The notes below the pieces were generated by a model, which made no database searches, was not told where the DNA came from, and worked only from the letters and a program-made list of their open reading frames with translations. From CADEED01 sp039931065 (GTDB taxonomy: Bacteria > Pseudomonadota > Gammaproteobacteria > Steroidobacterales > Steroidobacteraceae), in NCBI GenBank assembly GCA_039931065.1, contig JBDTSP010000011.1, positions 85,823 through 149,822 of the forward strand: a DNA stretch of 64,000 nt. The letters are read 5' to 3'. Shown here piece after piece: positions 14,632-22,593 of this stretch. A program made the translations under genes and the position numbers. Position 1 is the stretch's first letter. Each line of letters begins with the position of its first letter.

Positions 14632-15963
14632 ATGCAATTGAGCCGACGTCTGAAACAGCTACGCGCGCCACGCCAGCGTCGACGATTCTTCTCGGCATCG
14701 GCCGAGCGATGGCGACGCGGCGCGCTTTTCGTCATGGGCGGAGTGACTGTCGGCGCCTGCGCAGTGGGTCTCGCGAAGTTGTCTGATCTCGCGCAGCACA
14801 TCTTTGGAAAGATGAACTCCTCGATTTCGTGGCTGCCATTCCTGCTGACGCCGGCTGGGTTCGCGATATGCACGCTCATCGCACGTTTTTGGTTTCCGAA
14901 CTCGCAAGGCAGCGGCATCCCTCAGACAATTTCCGCACATCGCAGCGCGGATCCGGCGATTCGCGGCAAGCTGCTTTCGTTGCGCATCGCGGCCGGCAAG
15001 TTGGTGCTGACCGTATTCGGTCTTCTGTGCGGAGCGTCGGCTGGCCGTGAAGGCCCGACGGTGCAGATTGGCGCATCCATCATGTGTGCAGCGGGGAAAC
15101 TTGCGCCGCGCGTGCATGGCGGTCTGATCGTTGCAGGTAGCGCGGCGGGTATAGCTGCCGCCTTCAATGCACCGCTGGCCGGAATCATGTTTGGCATCGA
15201 AGAGATGAGTCGGTCTTTCGAGCGCCGCACCAGTGGACTCATCATTGCCTGCGTGATCGCGGCTGGGTTGACGGCGCAGGCTCTGCTCGGCGACTACTCC
15301 TACTTTGGTTCAACTTCCGGCGGCCTGGGACACGAGGCCTGGCTGGCGGTCGCGATTTGCGGGATTTTCGGCGGCATTCTGGGCGGGACCTTCAGCCGGG
15401 TCATCATCGCGATCTCCGGAGCTTCGTGGTCGAAGCTTCTTCGTCTCAAGACTCACACCGGGGCAGTCATATTCGCGACGGTATGCGGCTTCGGCGTGGT
15501 GCTCTGCGGCACCCTGTCGGACAACAGCACTTACGGAACAGGTTACTCAGAGGTGCGCGCGGCGCTCGACGGCGCGGCACCACTTTCTGCTGCATTCATG
15601 CCGCTCAAGCTGACCGCGACCGTCCTTTCATCGGCCAGCGGGATTCCCGGTGGCATCTTCTCTCCTTCCCTCGCCGTGGGAGCCGGACTCGGAAGCGACA
15701 TCTCCGCGTTCTTTCCAGCGTTCAGCGTCGGGCTGATGATGTTGTTAGGCATGGTGGCGTACCTGGCCGGCGTCGTGCAGGCGCCGATGACGGCGTTCAT
15801 CATCGTCACCGAAATGACGAACGATCACGCCATGCTGATTCCACTCATGGCGACTGCATTTCTGGCCCATGGAGCTTCGCGGCTCGTCTGCCGCGAAGGT
15901 ATCTACCATGCGCTTGCGAAACGATTCGACGAATTGAGGCTCGCACCTCAAGGATCGGAATAG
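14632..15963 (+). CDS. ClC family chloride channel/transporter
   Basis: 443 residues, many membrane helices. The three selectivity-filter motifs are present in order: GSGIP (about residue 93), GREGPTVQIGAS (about 137-148) and GGIFSPSLAVGA (about 341-352). No CBS domains follow, as in short bacterial ClCs. The gating-glutamate position in GREGP is kept, consistent with a Cl-/H+ exchanger or gated channel. It likely works in acid or osmotic stress in the inner membrane. Converges with the FAD monooxygenase 19 bases away. Confidence 0.93.
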   Translation: MQLSRRLKQLRAPRQRRRFFSASAERWRRGALFVMGGVTVGACAVGLAKLSDLAQHIFGKMNSSISWLPFLLTPAGFAICTLIARFWFPNSQGSGIPQTISAHRSADPAIRGKLLSLRIAAGKLVLTVFGLLCGASAGREGPTVQIGASIMCAAGKLAPRVHGGLIVAGSAAGIAAAFNAPLAGIMFGIEEMSRSFERRTSGLIIACVIAAGLTAQALLGDYSYFGSTSGGLGHEAWLAVAICGIFGGILGGTFSRVIIAISGASWSKLLRLKTHTGAVIFATVCGFGVVLCGTLSDNSTYGTGYSEVRAALDGAAPLSAAFMPLKLTATVLSSASGIPGGIFSPSLAVGAGLGSDISAFFPAFSVGLMMLLGMVAYLAGVVQAPMTAFIIVTEMTNDHAMLIPLMATAFLAHGASRLVCREGIYHALAKRFDELRLAPQGSE

Positions 15964-15982
15964 GCATGCCTCGACGCCAAGG

Positions 15983-17164
15983 TCAGTTCGTCGGATATCG
16001 CGGCAATTCCAGATCATCGCGCAGAGAACGCCCCATCAGCAGTGACGCAACTTTCGGGAAACTCATCACCTTCATGGACAGGTTTCGGATGTACAAGCCG
16101 AATTTCGTACGCGGAGCGAATGAGGAAGCGAAGCCCTCAGCGGCCTTCTGCTTGCCGAGCATGAATTTCTGCAGCGATTGCTCATAACGCGGAAAAGCGA
16201 TCGTATGATCTCCTGCCGCCCGCGCCAGTTCGCCGGCGAGCACATACGCGCCGAGCATGGCGAGCGCGCAGCCCTGCCCCGCGAGCAACGAGGGGCAATA
16301 AGCGGCGTCCCCGAGCAGCGCGACCCGATCTGCGGTCCATCTGTTCATGCGAACCTGACTGACGCGATCCAGATAGATCGTCTCGCATCGATCCATGGCT
16401 TCCAGGATCGAGTCGCACTCCCAGCCTGTCCCGGCAAACTGACGATGCAGCAGTTCCCGCTGGCCGGACGGATCATGGACCGGTGACGCGTGCTCGGCAG
16501 CGTACACGAGCAGGAACATCGTTCGATCGTCACGCTGGGCGAAGCGCGAGACCTGCTTGCCGGGGACGGCATAACCCACGTAGACATTTTCGTCCCGGGG
16601 CCGATATCCGGTGGCCTCGAATGCCGCGACTTCATAACCCATGAATTTTTCCTGCACTTCGGTCGCGCCGAAAGTCAGCGCGCGAACGTTCGAGTGCAGA
16701 CCGTCCGCGCCAATGACCAGATCGAACTCCCGAAGTGCACCACTCGCAAGCTCGACCCATATCGAGTTCCCCTCGTCTTGCAACGCGGTGATGGTCTCGC
16801 CAAATATCGTCTCGACCCGATCCTTTACGGTGTCGAAAATGATCGAAGCCAGATCGCCGCGCGGCAGACTCACGAATCGCCCACCCACCGCATCTCTGAG
16901 CGCCTCGACTTCAAAGCCCGAAATCCGGCGGCCATGATCATCGACCAGTCGGACTTCCTCGACTACATATCCCGCGTCGCGAATCGGTGTCGTGATTCCC
17001 ATGCGGTCGGCAATGTCGAAGGCCGCGCCCCAGAAGTCGATGATGTAGCCACCGCGGCGAAATGACGCGGCGCGCTCGATGATCGTCGGCGTATGACCGT
17101 ATCGAAGCAGCCAATGCGCGAGCGTGGGCCCGGCAATTCCGGCGCCGCTGATACAAACTCTCAT
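15983..17164 (-). CDS. FAD-dependent aromatic monooxygenase (PHBH/TetX fold)
   Basis: 393 residues from ATG 17164 with GAAGAAA upstream. The dinucleotide-binding motif CISGAGIAGPTLAHWLLRYG is at residues 4-23. The family DG motif follows (DLVIGADGLHSNVR, about 150-163), and the GD motif comes later (RVALLGDAAYCPSLLAGQG, about 285-303). This is the class A flavoprotein hydroxylase layout, which uses NAD(P)H and O2 to hydroxylate aromatic or related substrates. The substrate cannot be read from sequence. It lies 40 bases after the GH15 gene on the same strand, perhaps as the last gene of that operon. Confidence 0.88.
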   Translation of the reverse strand: MRVCISGAGIAGPTLAHWLLRYGHTPTIIERAASFRRGGYIIDFWGAAFDIADRMGITTPIRDAGYVVEEVRLVDDHGRRISGFEVEALRDAVGGRFVSLPRGDLASIIFDTVKDRVETIFGETITALQDEGNSIWVELASGALREFDLVIGADGLHSNVRALTFGATEVQEKFMGYEVAAFEATGYRPRDENVYVGYAVPGKQVSRFAQRDDRTMFLLVYAAEHASPVHDPSGQRELLHRQFAGTGWECDSILEAMDRCETIYLDRVSQVRMNRWTADRVALLGDAAYCPSLLAGQGCALAMLGAYVLAGELARAAGDHTIAFPRYEQSLQKFMLGKQKAAEGFASSFAPRTKFGLYIRNLSMKVMSFPKVASLLMGRSLRDDLELPRYPTN

Positions 17165-17204
17165 GTTTTCTTCACACCTGTCGCTCGTTTCTGCTGACCA
17201 TGAT

Positions 17205-19010
17205 CTAACTCTTCGCGCTTCGTTGTTTCGCCGGCTTGGCGCCCGCATGCGGGGCAAGGTTGTAAGCCGACGAGATGAGCGCCACGTGCGAAAATGCCTG
17301 GGGGAAATTGCCCAACTGCCGCTTGGCGCGCGGATCGTATTCCTCGGCGAGCAGGCCGACGTCATTGCGCAGGGTGAGCAGGTGCTCGAACAGTTCGTTG
17401 GCCTCGGCATGACGGCCGAGAAGCGCCAGATTGTCGACATACCAGAAGCTGCAGGCGAGAAAGGCGCCCTCGCCGGGCGGAAGCCCATCATCGGTCGCGC
17501 TCGTGTGATATCGAAGTACGAGTCCGTCGACGAGCAGCTCGCGTCCGATCGCTTCGATCGTTCCGCGAACGCGCGGGTCCTCGGCCGGCAGGAATCCGAC
17601 CAGGGGAATCATGAGCAGACTCGCATCGACTTCCTGCGACCCGTAGAACTGCACAAAGGTCCCACGTTTGGAATCGAATCCTTGTTTGCAGACATCGGCG
17701 TGGATCCGCGCGCGGGTTTCACGCCAGTGATCGAGCGGCCCACTCAACGAAAATTCTTCCGCCGCTTTGATGGCTCGATCGATCGCCACCCACGCCATCA
17801 CCTTCGAATGCGTGAAATGCCGCGGTGGCCCGCGAACTTCCCAGATCCCGGCGTCCGTCTGAGGCCAGATGTTAACCACATGATTGGTGAGCTCGGACTG
17901 CACCGCCCAGGCGGCGGAAGCAGGCGCGAGCCCCGCCAGCCGCGCGTGGTGCAGCGCATCGGCCACTTCGCCGTACACGTCGAGTTGCTGCTGTCCCGCG
18001 GCAGCATTGCCAATCCGCACGGGGCGGGAATTTTCAAATCCCGGCAGCCAATCGACCTCCCATTCGGTCAGCCGGCGCTCACCCGCGAGTCCGTACATGA
18101 TCTGCGCCTGCGCCGGCGCACCCGCGAGCGCGCGGACCAGCCAGTCCCGCCAGCGCTCGGCTTCGTCGACGTAGCCCGCGTCGAGCAGGGCTAACAAGGT
18201 AAAAGTGGCGTCGCGCAGCCAGCAAAATCGATAGTCCCAGTTTCGGGTACCGCCCGGCTGCTCGGGAAGCGACGTCGTCGCAGCCGCGACGATGCCTCCT
18301 GTCGGCTGATAAATGAGCGCCTTCAGGGTGATCAGGGAACGGACCACGGCGTCGCGCCGAGGTCCTTTGAAGCTGCATTTTGCCGACCAACGACTCCAGA
18401 ACCGTTCGGTTTGCTTCAGTGCGGTAGCAACATCGATTGGCGGCGGCGACGGCAAATGGGACTGTGAATAGGTGAGCACGAAGGACACCTCCTCGCCCGC
18501 CGCAACCTCAAAATCTCCCACGGTACGATCATCCTCGCCGCGCAATGTGACCGGCGTGCGCAGGGTCACTTTGTCCGGGCCCGCAACCGCATGTAGTTCG
18601 GTTACCGCATCCCGCGATTGGCTTACCCAGGGAATGACCGATCCATAGTCGAAGCGCACCAACAGGTCCGACCGGAATCGCACGGTTCCGGTTTTTCCGC
18701 GCACGATTCTGACCACGTCGGATGCGGAACCGCGAGGCGGCATGAAGTCGATGACGACGGCACTACCGGTTGCTGCCAGAAAGGTTGTTTCGAGGATCAG
18801 CGTGTCGCCCCGGTACGCGCGCTGGCTACTGGCGTCATCGATGGGCGCCACGAGCCAACGACCATGCCGCGATGTCCCAAGCAAGGCGGCGAAACACGCC
18901 GGCGAATCAAATCGCGGCCAGCAGAGCCAGTCGATGGAGCCATCGATGCTCACGAGCGCAGCAGTCTCACCGTCTCCGATGATTGCGTAGTCTTCGATGC
19001 GCGCAGACAC
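17205..19010 (-). CDS. GH15 glycoside hydrolase, probable trehalase/glucoamylase
   Basis: 601 residues with no signal peptide, so cytoplasmic. The N-terminal super-beta-sandwich begins YAIIGDGETAALVSIDGSID and continues WLCWPRFDSPACFAALLG. The (alpha/alpha)6 barrel carries GTRNWDYRFCWLRDATFTL, the catalytic-acid region EWEVDWLPGFENSRPVRIGN, and the second carboxylate region AEEYDPRAKRQLGNFPQAFS. GH15 enzymes of this type (trehalase-like domain) hydrolyse trehalose or short alpha-glucans by inversion. The adjacent otsB/mscS operon and otsA make trehalose the likelier substrate, but glucoamylase activity is not excluded. Start is GTG 19010, with no strong ribosome-binding site. Confidence 0.88.
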   Translation of the reverse strand: MSARIEDYAIIGDGETAALVSIDGSIDWLCWPRFDSPACFAALLGTSRHGRWLVAPIDDASSQRAYRGDTLILETTFLAATGSAVVIDFMPPRGSASDVVRIVRGKTGTVRFRSDLLVRFDYGSVIPWVSQSRDAVTELHAVAGPDKVTLRTPVTLRGEDDRTVGDFEVAAGEEVSFVLTYSQSHLPSPPPIDVATALKQTERFWSRWSAKCSFKGPRRDAVVRSLITLKALIYQPTGGIVAAATTSLPEQPGGTRNWDYRFCWLRDATFTLLALLDAGYVDEAERWRDWLVRALAGAPAQAQIMYGLAGERRLTEWEVDWLPGFENSRPVRIGNAAAGQQQLDVYGEVADALHHARLAGLAPASAAWAVQSELTNHVVNIWPQTDAGIWEVRGPPRHFTHSKVMAWVAIDRAIKAAEEFSLSGPLDHWRETRARIHADVCKQGFDSKRGTFVQFYGSQEVDASLLMIPLVGFLPAEDPRVRGTIEAIGRELLVDGLVLRYHTSATDDGLPPGEGAFLACSFWYVDNLALLGRHAEANELFEHLLTLRNDVGLLAEEYDPRAKRQLGNFPQAFSHVALISSAYNLAPHAGAKPAKQRSAKS

Positions 19011-19130
19011 GCTCGGTCAACCCCCAAGACTCATGTATTGCTGACTGGCTATCCGCATTCGAGTTCGATCTTCTTTCGCAAAGCTCATATCGATTACAGC
19101 CATTCGCCAGCGCGTGTAGGACTACGCGAG

Positions 19131-19385
19131 CTAGGCCCGATTCTTTCGAACAATTGCGGCGAGAATCAGCAGGTACGACAGTAGGCGGACGACATAAAGC
19201 GCGGGATTCTCTGCATTCGGTTGATCCACAAACAGGAATGCAGCCCGGTTGAGGCTTTCCAGAATAAAGGCCGCGGCGAACCCCGCGAAAAGCTGGTCTT
19301 TCGTCTGCCGCCAGAACTTGAGGAAGAATGCGCCCGCGACCAGGCCTGCAACGACGATCACACCTAACAAGAATCCGTTGATCAT
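19131..19385 (-). CDS. DUF5985 small membrane protein (second copy)
   Basis: 84 residues with three predicted helices: an N-terminal FLLGVIVVAGLVAGAFFLKF, a middle LFAGFAAAFILESLNRAAFL, and a C-terminal YVVRLLSYLLILAAIV. FLKFWRQTKDQLFAGFA.AF matches the DUF5985 pattern (FF.RFW..T.DRLF..FA.AF...N). It starts three bases after the first DUF5985 gene stops, and such genes usually come as tandem pairs. Function unknown. Confidence 0.75.
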   Translation of the reverse strand: MINGFLLGVIVVAGLVAGAFFLKFWRQTKDQLFAGFAAAFILESLNRAAFLFVDQPNAENPALYVVRLLSYLLILAAIVRKNRA

Positions 19386-19388
19386 GAT

Positions 19389-19646
19389 TCAGTCACTCTC
19401 GAAAATGAGTCCGTAGAGCAGCAACAGCATCGATACCGCGGCGATACTCAATCGCAGCCGGTACAAATCGACCTGCGGAATCATCGTCAGGTCGATGATG
19501 AGAACGACATTCGCGATTGCGAGCCCGGCGAAACACAACGAACTCCAGAGCAGCAACCGCTTACCCGTCTTGATGAACGCCCGGCACAGGAGCCATGCGC
19601 AAAGTCCGACTGTCAGGGCGCCCAGAACGTTGACAATCATTGGCAT
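19389..19646 (-). CDS. DUF5985-like small membrane protein (first copy)
   Basis: 85 residues from ATG 19646 (ATG 19640 also possible), with AAGGA about 11 bases upstream overlapping the end of the wHTH gene. Three hydrophobic segments (VLGALTVGLCAWLLCRAFIK; LLWSSLCFAGLAIANVVLII; LSIAAVSMLLLLYGLIF) match the tandem DUF5985 partner. It sits in a tight run wHTH, DUF5985, DUF5985 with gaps of two and three bases. Role unknown. Confidence 0.72.
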   Translation of the reverse strand: MPMIVNVLGALTVGLCAWLLCRAFIKTGKRLLLWSSLCFAGLAIANVVLIIDLTMIPQVDLYRLRLSIAAVSMLLLLYGLIFESD

Positions 19647-19648
19647 CG

Positions 19649-20035
19649 TCACTTGTCCTTTTTCAGATCGAATGCGCGCGCAAACTCGCGCACCGAAGCG
19701 GACGACTTTTGATGAATTAAATTCGCGATCGGCATCAGATGATGCTGATACGCGGAGGCCACCTCGGCCATGAGCCGCGTGGTATCGGGATTGCCCGGGG
19801 CATAGCGGTACTTCGCAGGATCCGCTTCCAGCACGATCAGCCCGCGCCTTCGCAAGGTCTCGAGGATTCGGGAAGCTTCCTTGCGTGACACGTAAGTTCG
19901 CGCGGCGACGTCCTCGTCGCTCCACCAACGCGAGTCGTGTTCACGCAGGAGCAAGAGCGCCTCGAGTTCCGGCACGGTGTCGATGGCGCTCTCGATGAAA
20001 TTCAGAACGCGTTCCGGAATGCCGGCTCGCGTCAT
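19649..20035 (-). CDS. Winged-helix DNA-binding protein
   Basis: 128 residues. The central part reads as a winged helix: VPELEALLLLREHDSRWWSD, EDVAARTYVSRKEASRILET (recognition helix) and LRRRGLIVLEADPAKYRYAP (wing). A short C-terminal helix follows. It is encoded with an ATGA overlap after mscS and just before the two DUF5985 genes, so it is a candidate regulator of this operon. No ligand domain is visible. Confidence 0.7.
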   Translation of the reverse strand: MTRAGIPERVLNFIESAIDTVPELEALLLLREHDSRWWSDEDVAARTYVSRKEASRILETLRRRGLIVLEADPAKYRYAPGNPDTTRLMAEVASAYQHHLMPIANLIHQKSSASVREFARAFDLKKDK

Positions 20036-21129
20036 CCGCCGCTGTCCGGGTCTGGCGCACCAGAAACCGCGCCGGAGACCATAAAGAGCTTCTGAGTCGG
20101 ATACGCAAATTCGATTTCCAGCTCCGCAAACTTACGGTGTAACTGCAGGTTGATGGACTGCTGGATATCCATGTACTTGTTGAAGTCCGCTGACAACACG
20201 TAGTACACAGTTTCAAAGTCGAGCGACGAGGATGCGTGCTTCTGAAAGTGCGACCGATCGAAGCGCGCATCTTTATGACTCTCGACGATCGCGCGGATCA
20301 TCGCCGGAACCTTCTCGATCATTTCTATGGGAGTTTCGTATACGAGCGTCGTCGCGAAGACGACGCGGCGCTCCGTCATTCGGCCGTAATTACGCACGCG
20401 ACTCTGAAGCAGATCGCCGTTCGACATGATGATCTGCTCGCCGCTCAAGCTGCGCAGGCGAGTGGTCTTGATGCCGATGTACTCGACCGACCCCAGAAAG
20501 TCGTCGATGCTGAGGAAGTCACCGATCACGAAGGGCCGGTCGAGTGCAATAGAAAGCGAGGCAAACAGATCGCCGAGCACATTTTGAAGGGCGAGCGCGA
20601 CTGCGATGCCACCGATGCCGAGGCCGGCGACCAGCGCGGTGATATTGATGCCGAGGTTGTCGAGCGTCAGAAGTGCCACGAGCGCCCAGATCACGACATT
20701 CAGGATGAAGCCGATGATCCCGAGCGATCCGGCCGCCGCCCGGTCGACTTCCATGCTGTGGCGGCGCTTGCGCTCGAGCCCGGCGGAGCCTGCGGCAGCC
20801 GACCAGACACCGGCCTGCCAGAAGAGCGCGATCATGATCGCCGAATTCATGACGCCGAGCGATGCGGGCCCGAGCGTGAGTGTGCGCAGCCCGATGGACG
20901 ACGAAATGACAATGAAAAAGAGAAGCGTCGTCCGGCTCAGGACCTCCACGGGAATTTCAAGAATCTCGGTGCGTGGAGTCGCCTGCAGCTTCTTGTGGTA
21001 ACGGCGAATCGCCGCCCGCAGAACTAACAACACGGCGAGAACGCCCAGCAACACGGCGCCCGCTATCAACCACGCGGCGGCCGAATTTTGAAAAATGGGC
21101 AGGGAATTCAGCTTGCCGAAATCTGGCAT
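20032..21129 (-). CDS. mscS: MscS family mechanosensitive ion channel
   Basis: 365 residues. About four to five membrane helices lead to the pore helix and beta-domain junction: VAGLGIGGIAVALALQNVLG (about 168-187), then the SLSIALDRPFVIGDFL segment and the soluble beta domain (SVEYIGIKTTRLRSLSGEQI; MSNGDLLQSRVRNY). A C-terminal alpha/beta domain ends in FAYPTQKLF. The channel opens under membrane tension to release solutes on osmotic downshift, a natural partner to trehalose accumulation. Start taken at ATG 21129 because it overlaps the otsB stop in TAATG; an ATG at 21150 is possible. Confidence 0.9.
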   Translation of the reverse strand: MPDFGKLNSLPIFQNSAAAWLIAGAVLLGVLAVLLVLRAAIRRYHKKLQATPRTEILEIPVEVLSRTTLLFFIVISSSIGLRTLTLGPASLGVMNSAIMIALFWQAGVWSAAAGSAGLERKRRHSMEVDRAAAGSLGIIGFILNVVIWALVALLTLDNLGINITALVAGLGIGGIAVALALQNVLGDLFASLSIALDRPFVIGDFLSIDDFLGSVEYIGIKTTRLRSLSGEQIIMSNGDLLQSRVRNYGRMTERRVVFATTLVYETPIEMIEKVPAMIRAIVESHKDARFDRSHFQKHASSSLDFETVYYVLSADFNKYMDIQQSINLQLHRKFAELEIEFAYPTQKLFMVSGAVSGAPDPDSGG

Positions 21130-21920
21130 TACGCCGCCCTCGGTTGCCAAGAATCGCTCAGGAGCTGCGAGAGCCAGGCGCGCACTTCGACCGGCCCCGC
21201 AAGGTGTTTCTCCGCAGAAACCCTGGATCCGACGGCGATGGCGAGTCCATCGAAATGTCTCACCGCCGCGAAGCCGTCCAGATCCGTTGAGTCATCGCCG
21301 ATGAATATTGGTGTGCGCCCGGCGAACGGTTCTTCCTGCATGAACGCCTCGATCGCTGTCGCCTTGTTGTGCTCGATTGGCTTGATCTCCACGACGTGAT
21401 CACCGTCGATGAGCTCGAACGCCGGCGAAGACGCCGCGACCAGGCGCGCGAGCCGGAGATTTATCGTCTCCTGCAGATGCGGCGCCTGCCGATAGTGCAA
21501 GGCGAAGGCGCAGTGTTTGTCTTCGAGCAGCGCGCCATGCAGTGAATCCGCCAGTTGCTTCATCTCGTTGCGAAGATAGTTGATTCCGGTGCCGATGAAA
21601 TTGGGCCGAAACCATTCGCCCTGCGCGTTTCGGCGTTCGAACCCGTGCACGCCGGCAACCGCGAGGTGCAGTGGTTCGAACAGCCGATCCAGTTCGGCGA
21701 TCGGCCGGCCACTGATGAGCGCCAGCGCTCCACCGCAGGCATAACGAAGCCTGCGCAGCAAATCCACAAGCCCTGAATCCACTCGCACGGCATCCGGCGT
21801 CGCCGCGATTTCGAGTAGCGTGCCGTCCACATCGAGAAAAAGGCACCACGGAGAGGCCAGCGTCGTTATCGCATCGACCGGTTTGGCGGCACGAGTCTTG
21901 CTAAGGAGCTCCGATGTCAT
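21129..21920 (-). CDS. otsB: Trehalose-6-phosphate phosphatase (otsB copy 1)
   Basis: 263 residues of the HAD superfamily. Motif I is FLDVDGTLLEIAATPDAVRV (about 28-47; the first Asp is the nucleophile). Then come ALISGRP, VAGVHGFERRN (the GxHG motif of trehalose phosphatases) and motif IV FIGDDSTDLDGF. It removes phosphate from trehalose-6-P to give trehalose. It leads an operon with mscS, a winged-helix gene and two DUF5985 genes. The promoter sits immediately upstream with a -10 box that would make the messenger almost leaderless; a 12-base motif shared with the second trehalose module lies within that promoter. Confidence 0.93.
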   Translation of the reverse strand: MTSELLSKTRAAKPVDAITTLASPWCLFLDVDGTLLEIAATPDAVRVDSGLVDLLRRLRYACGGALALISGRPIAELDRLFEPLHLAVAGVHGFERRNAQGEWFRPNFIGTGINYLRNEMKQLADSLHGALLEDKHCAFALHYRQAPHLQETINLRLARLVAASSPAFELIDGDHVVEIKPIEHNKATAIEAFMQEEPFAGRTPIFIGDDSTDLDGFAAVRHFDGLAIAVGSRVSAEKHLAGPVEVRAWLSQLLSDSWQPRAA

Positions 21921-21927
21921 TTAGTTT

Positions 21928-21955
21928 ATTGTACGCAACTATTCTATTCTAACAA
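21928..21955 (-). promoter_or_regulatory. Promoter of otsB copy 1
   Basis: Read on the minus strand, TTGTTA (21950-21955) and TACAAT (21928-21933) are spaced by 16 bases. The start point would fall near 21921-21922, one or two bases from the otsB ATG at 21920, so the transcript would be nearly leaderless. Confidence 0.55.
21932..21943 (+). promoter_or_regulatory. Shared motif TACGCAACTATT, candidate MarR operator
   Basis: This 12-mer lies mostly between the -35 and -10 boxes of otsB copy 1. Eleven of 12 bases recur at 26830-26841 in front of the second MarR gene. A TAGTT...AACTA inverted repeat (21922-21926 and 21937-21941) overlaps it. Binding by the MarR paralogues is inference. Confidence 0.4.
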
Positions 21956-22035
21956 CCAGTTACTCCCATATGGCGGGCTCGCGGCTCGGCCACGGTGGTA
22001 CTCTGTGCGCCCTCCTCACCTCGAATTCGGCACTT

Positions 22036-22593
22036 ATGTCACCGAAAAGCAAGCGCGTTACGAAACGCACCTCCCGTCCGGGAAATCGCGCGCAGCTCGA
22101 AAATGAGGCATTGCTCTCCGCTCGCGCGCTCGTGGATCGAATGCGCACGCTCTACCGCGAACTCGAGCGCATGACTGAGGCGCCGATATCCATGCACCGC
22201 GCGCTGCTTTGCATCGGAAACTCGCCGGGTCTGGCCGCCTCGATGCTCGCGACCCAACTCGGCATGCAGCGGCCGGCGGTCAGCCACGTGCTCAAGAATC
22301 TCGCGAGGCGCGGCTGGATCGAACGCAGCCGCAGCGAAGGCGATCAACGCAGCGTCAAGCTGCACACGACGGCGGAGGGACAACAGATCCTCCGCGCGAC
22401 CGCAGGGCGGGCTGTCGGCACGCTGCAGCGCGCGGTACGCAGCCTGTCTGCTCGCGAACTCGATCAGGTCGCGCAGGGAATCGGCGCTTTGCTCGAACGA
22501 CTCCCCGTGAGTCCGCCGTCGAGGCCGGCTTCGAAAGTCCGGCGCTCGTCGCGCGGTGTTGGCGGACGCACGACCGCGCGTTCCGCCAGATGA
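22036..22593 (+). CDS. MarR family regulator 1, coupled to otsA
   Basis: 185 residues. The winged-helix core reads ISMHRALLCIGNSPGLAASM, LATQLGMQRPAVSHVLKNLA (recognition helix), RRGWIERSRSEGDQRSVKLH (wing), followed by LRATAGRAVGTLQRAVRSLS. Both ends are basic. A paralogue at 26923-27429 is similar over the whole core, so the two arose by duplication. The stop overlaps the otsA start in ATGA, giving translational coupling, and the divergent otsB promoter is about 100 bases upstream. No Shine-Dalgarno site is visible before ATG 22036. It likely controls both sides of this module. Confidence 0.85.
   Translation: MSPKSKRVTKRTSRPGNRAQLENEALLSARALVDRMRTLYRELERMTEAPISMHRALLCIGNSPGLAASMLATQLGMQRPAVSHVLKNLARRGWIERSRSEGDQRSVKLHTTAEGQQILRATAGRAVGTLQRAVRSLSARELDQVAQGIGALLERLPVSPPSRPASKVRRSSRGVGGRTTARSAR

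Noticed and set aside
22209..22589. N-terminal extension of OtsA beyond ATG 22590
   Set aside because: It would overlap almost the whole second half of the marR1 gene, and the ATGA overlap at 22590 is the expected junction.
22036..22593. Leaderless start for marR1
   Set aside because: No Shine-Dalgarno is visible, but no -10/-35 pair was found at the spacing needed, so the claim is not supported.
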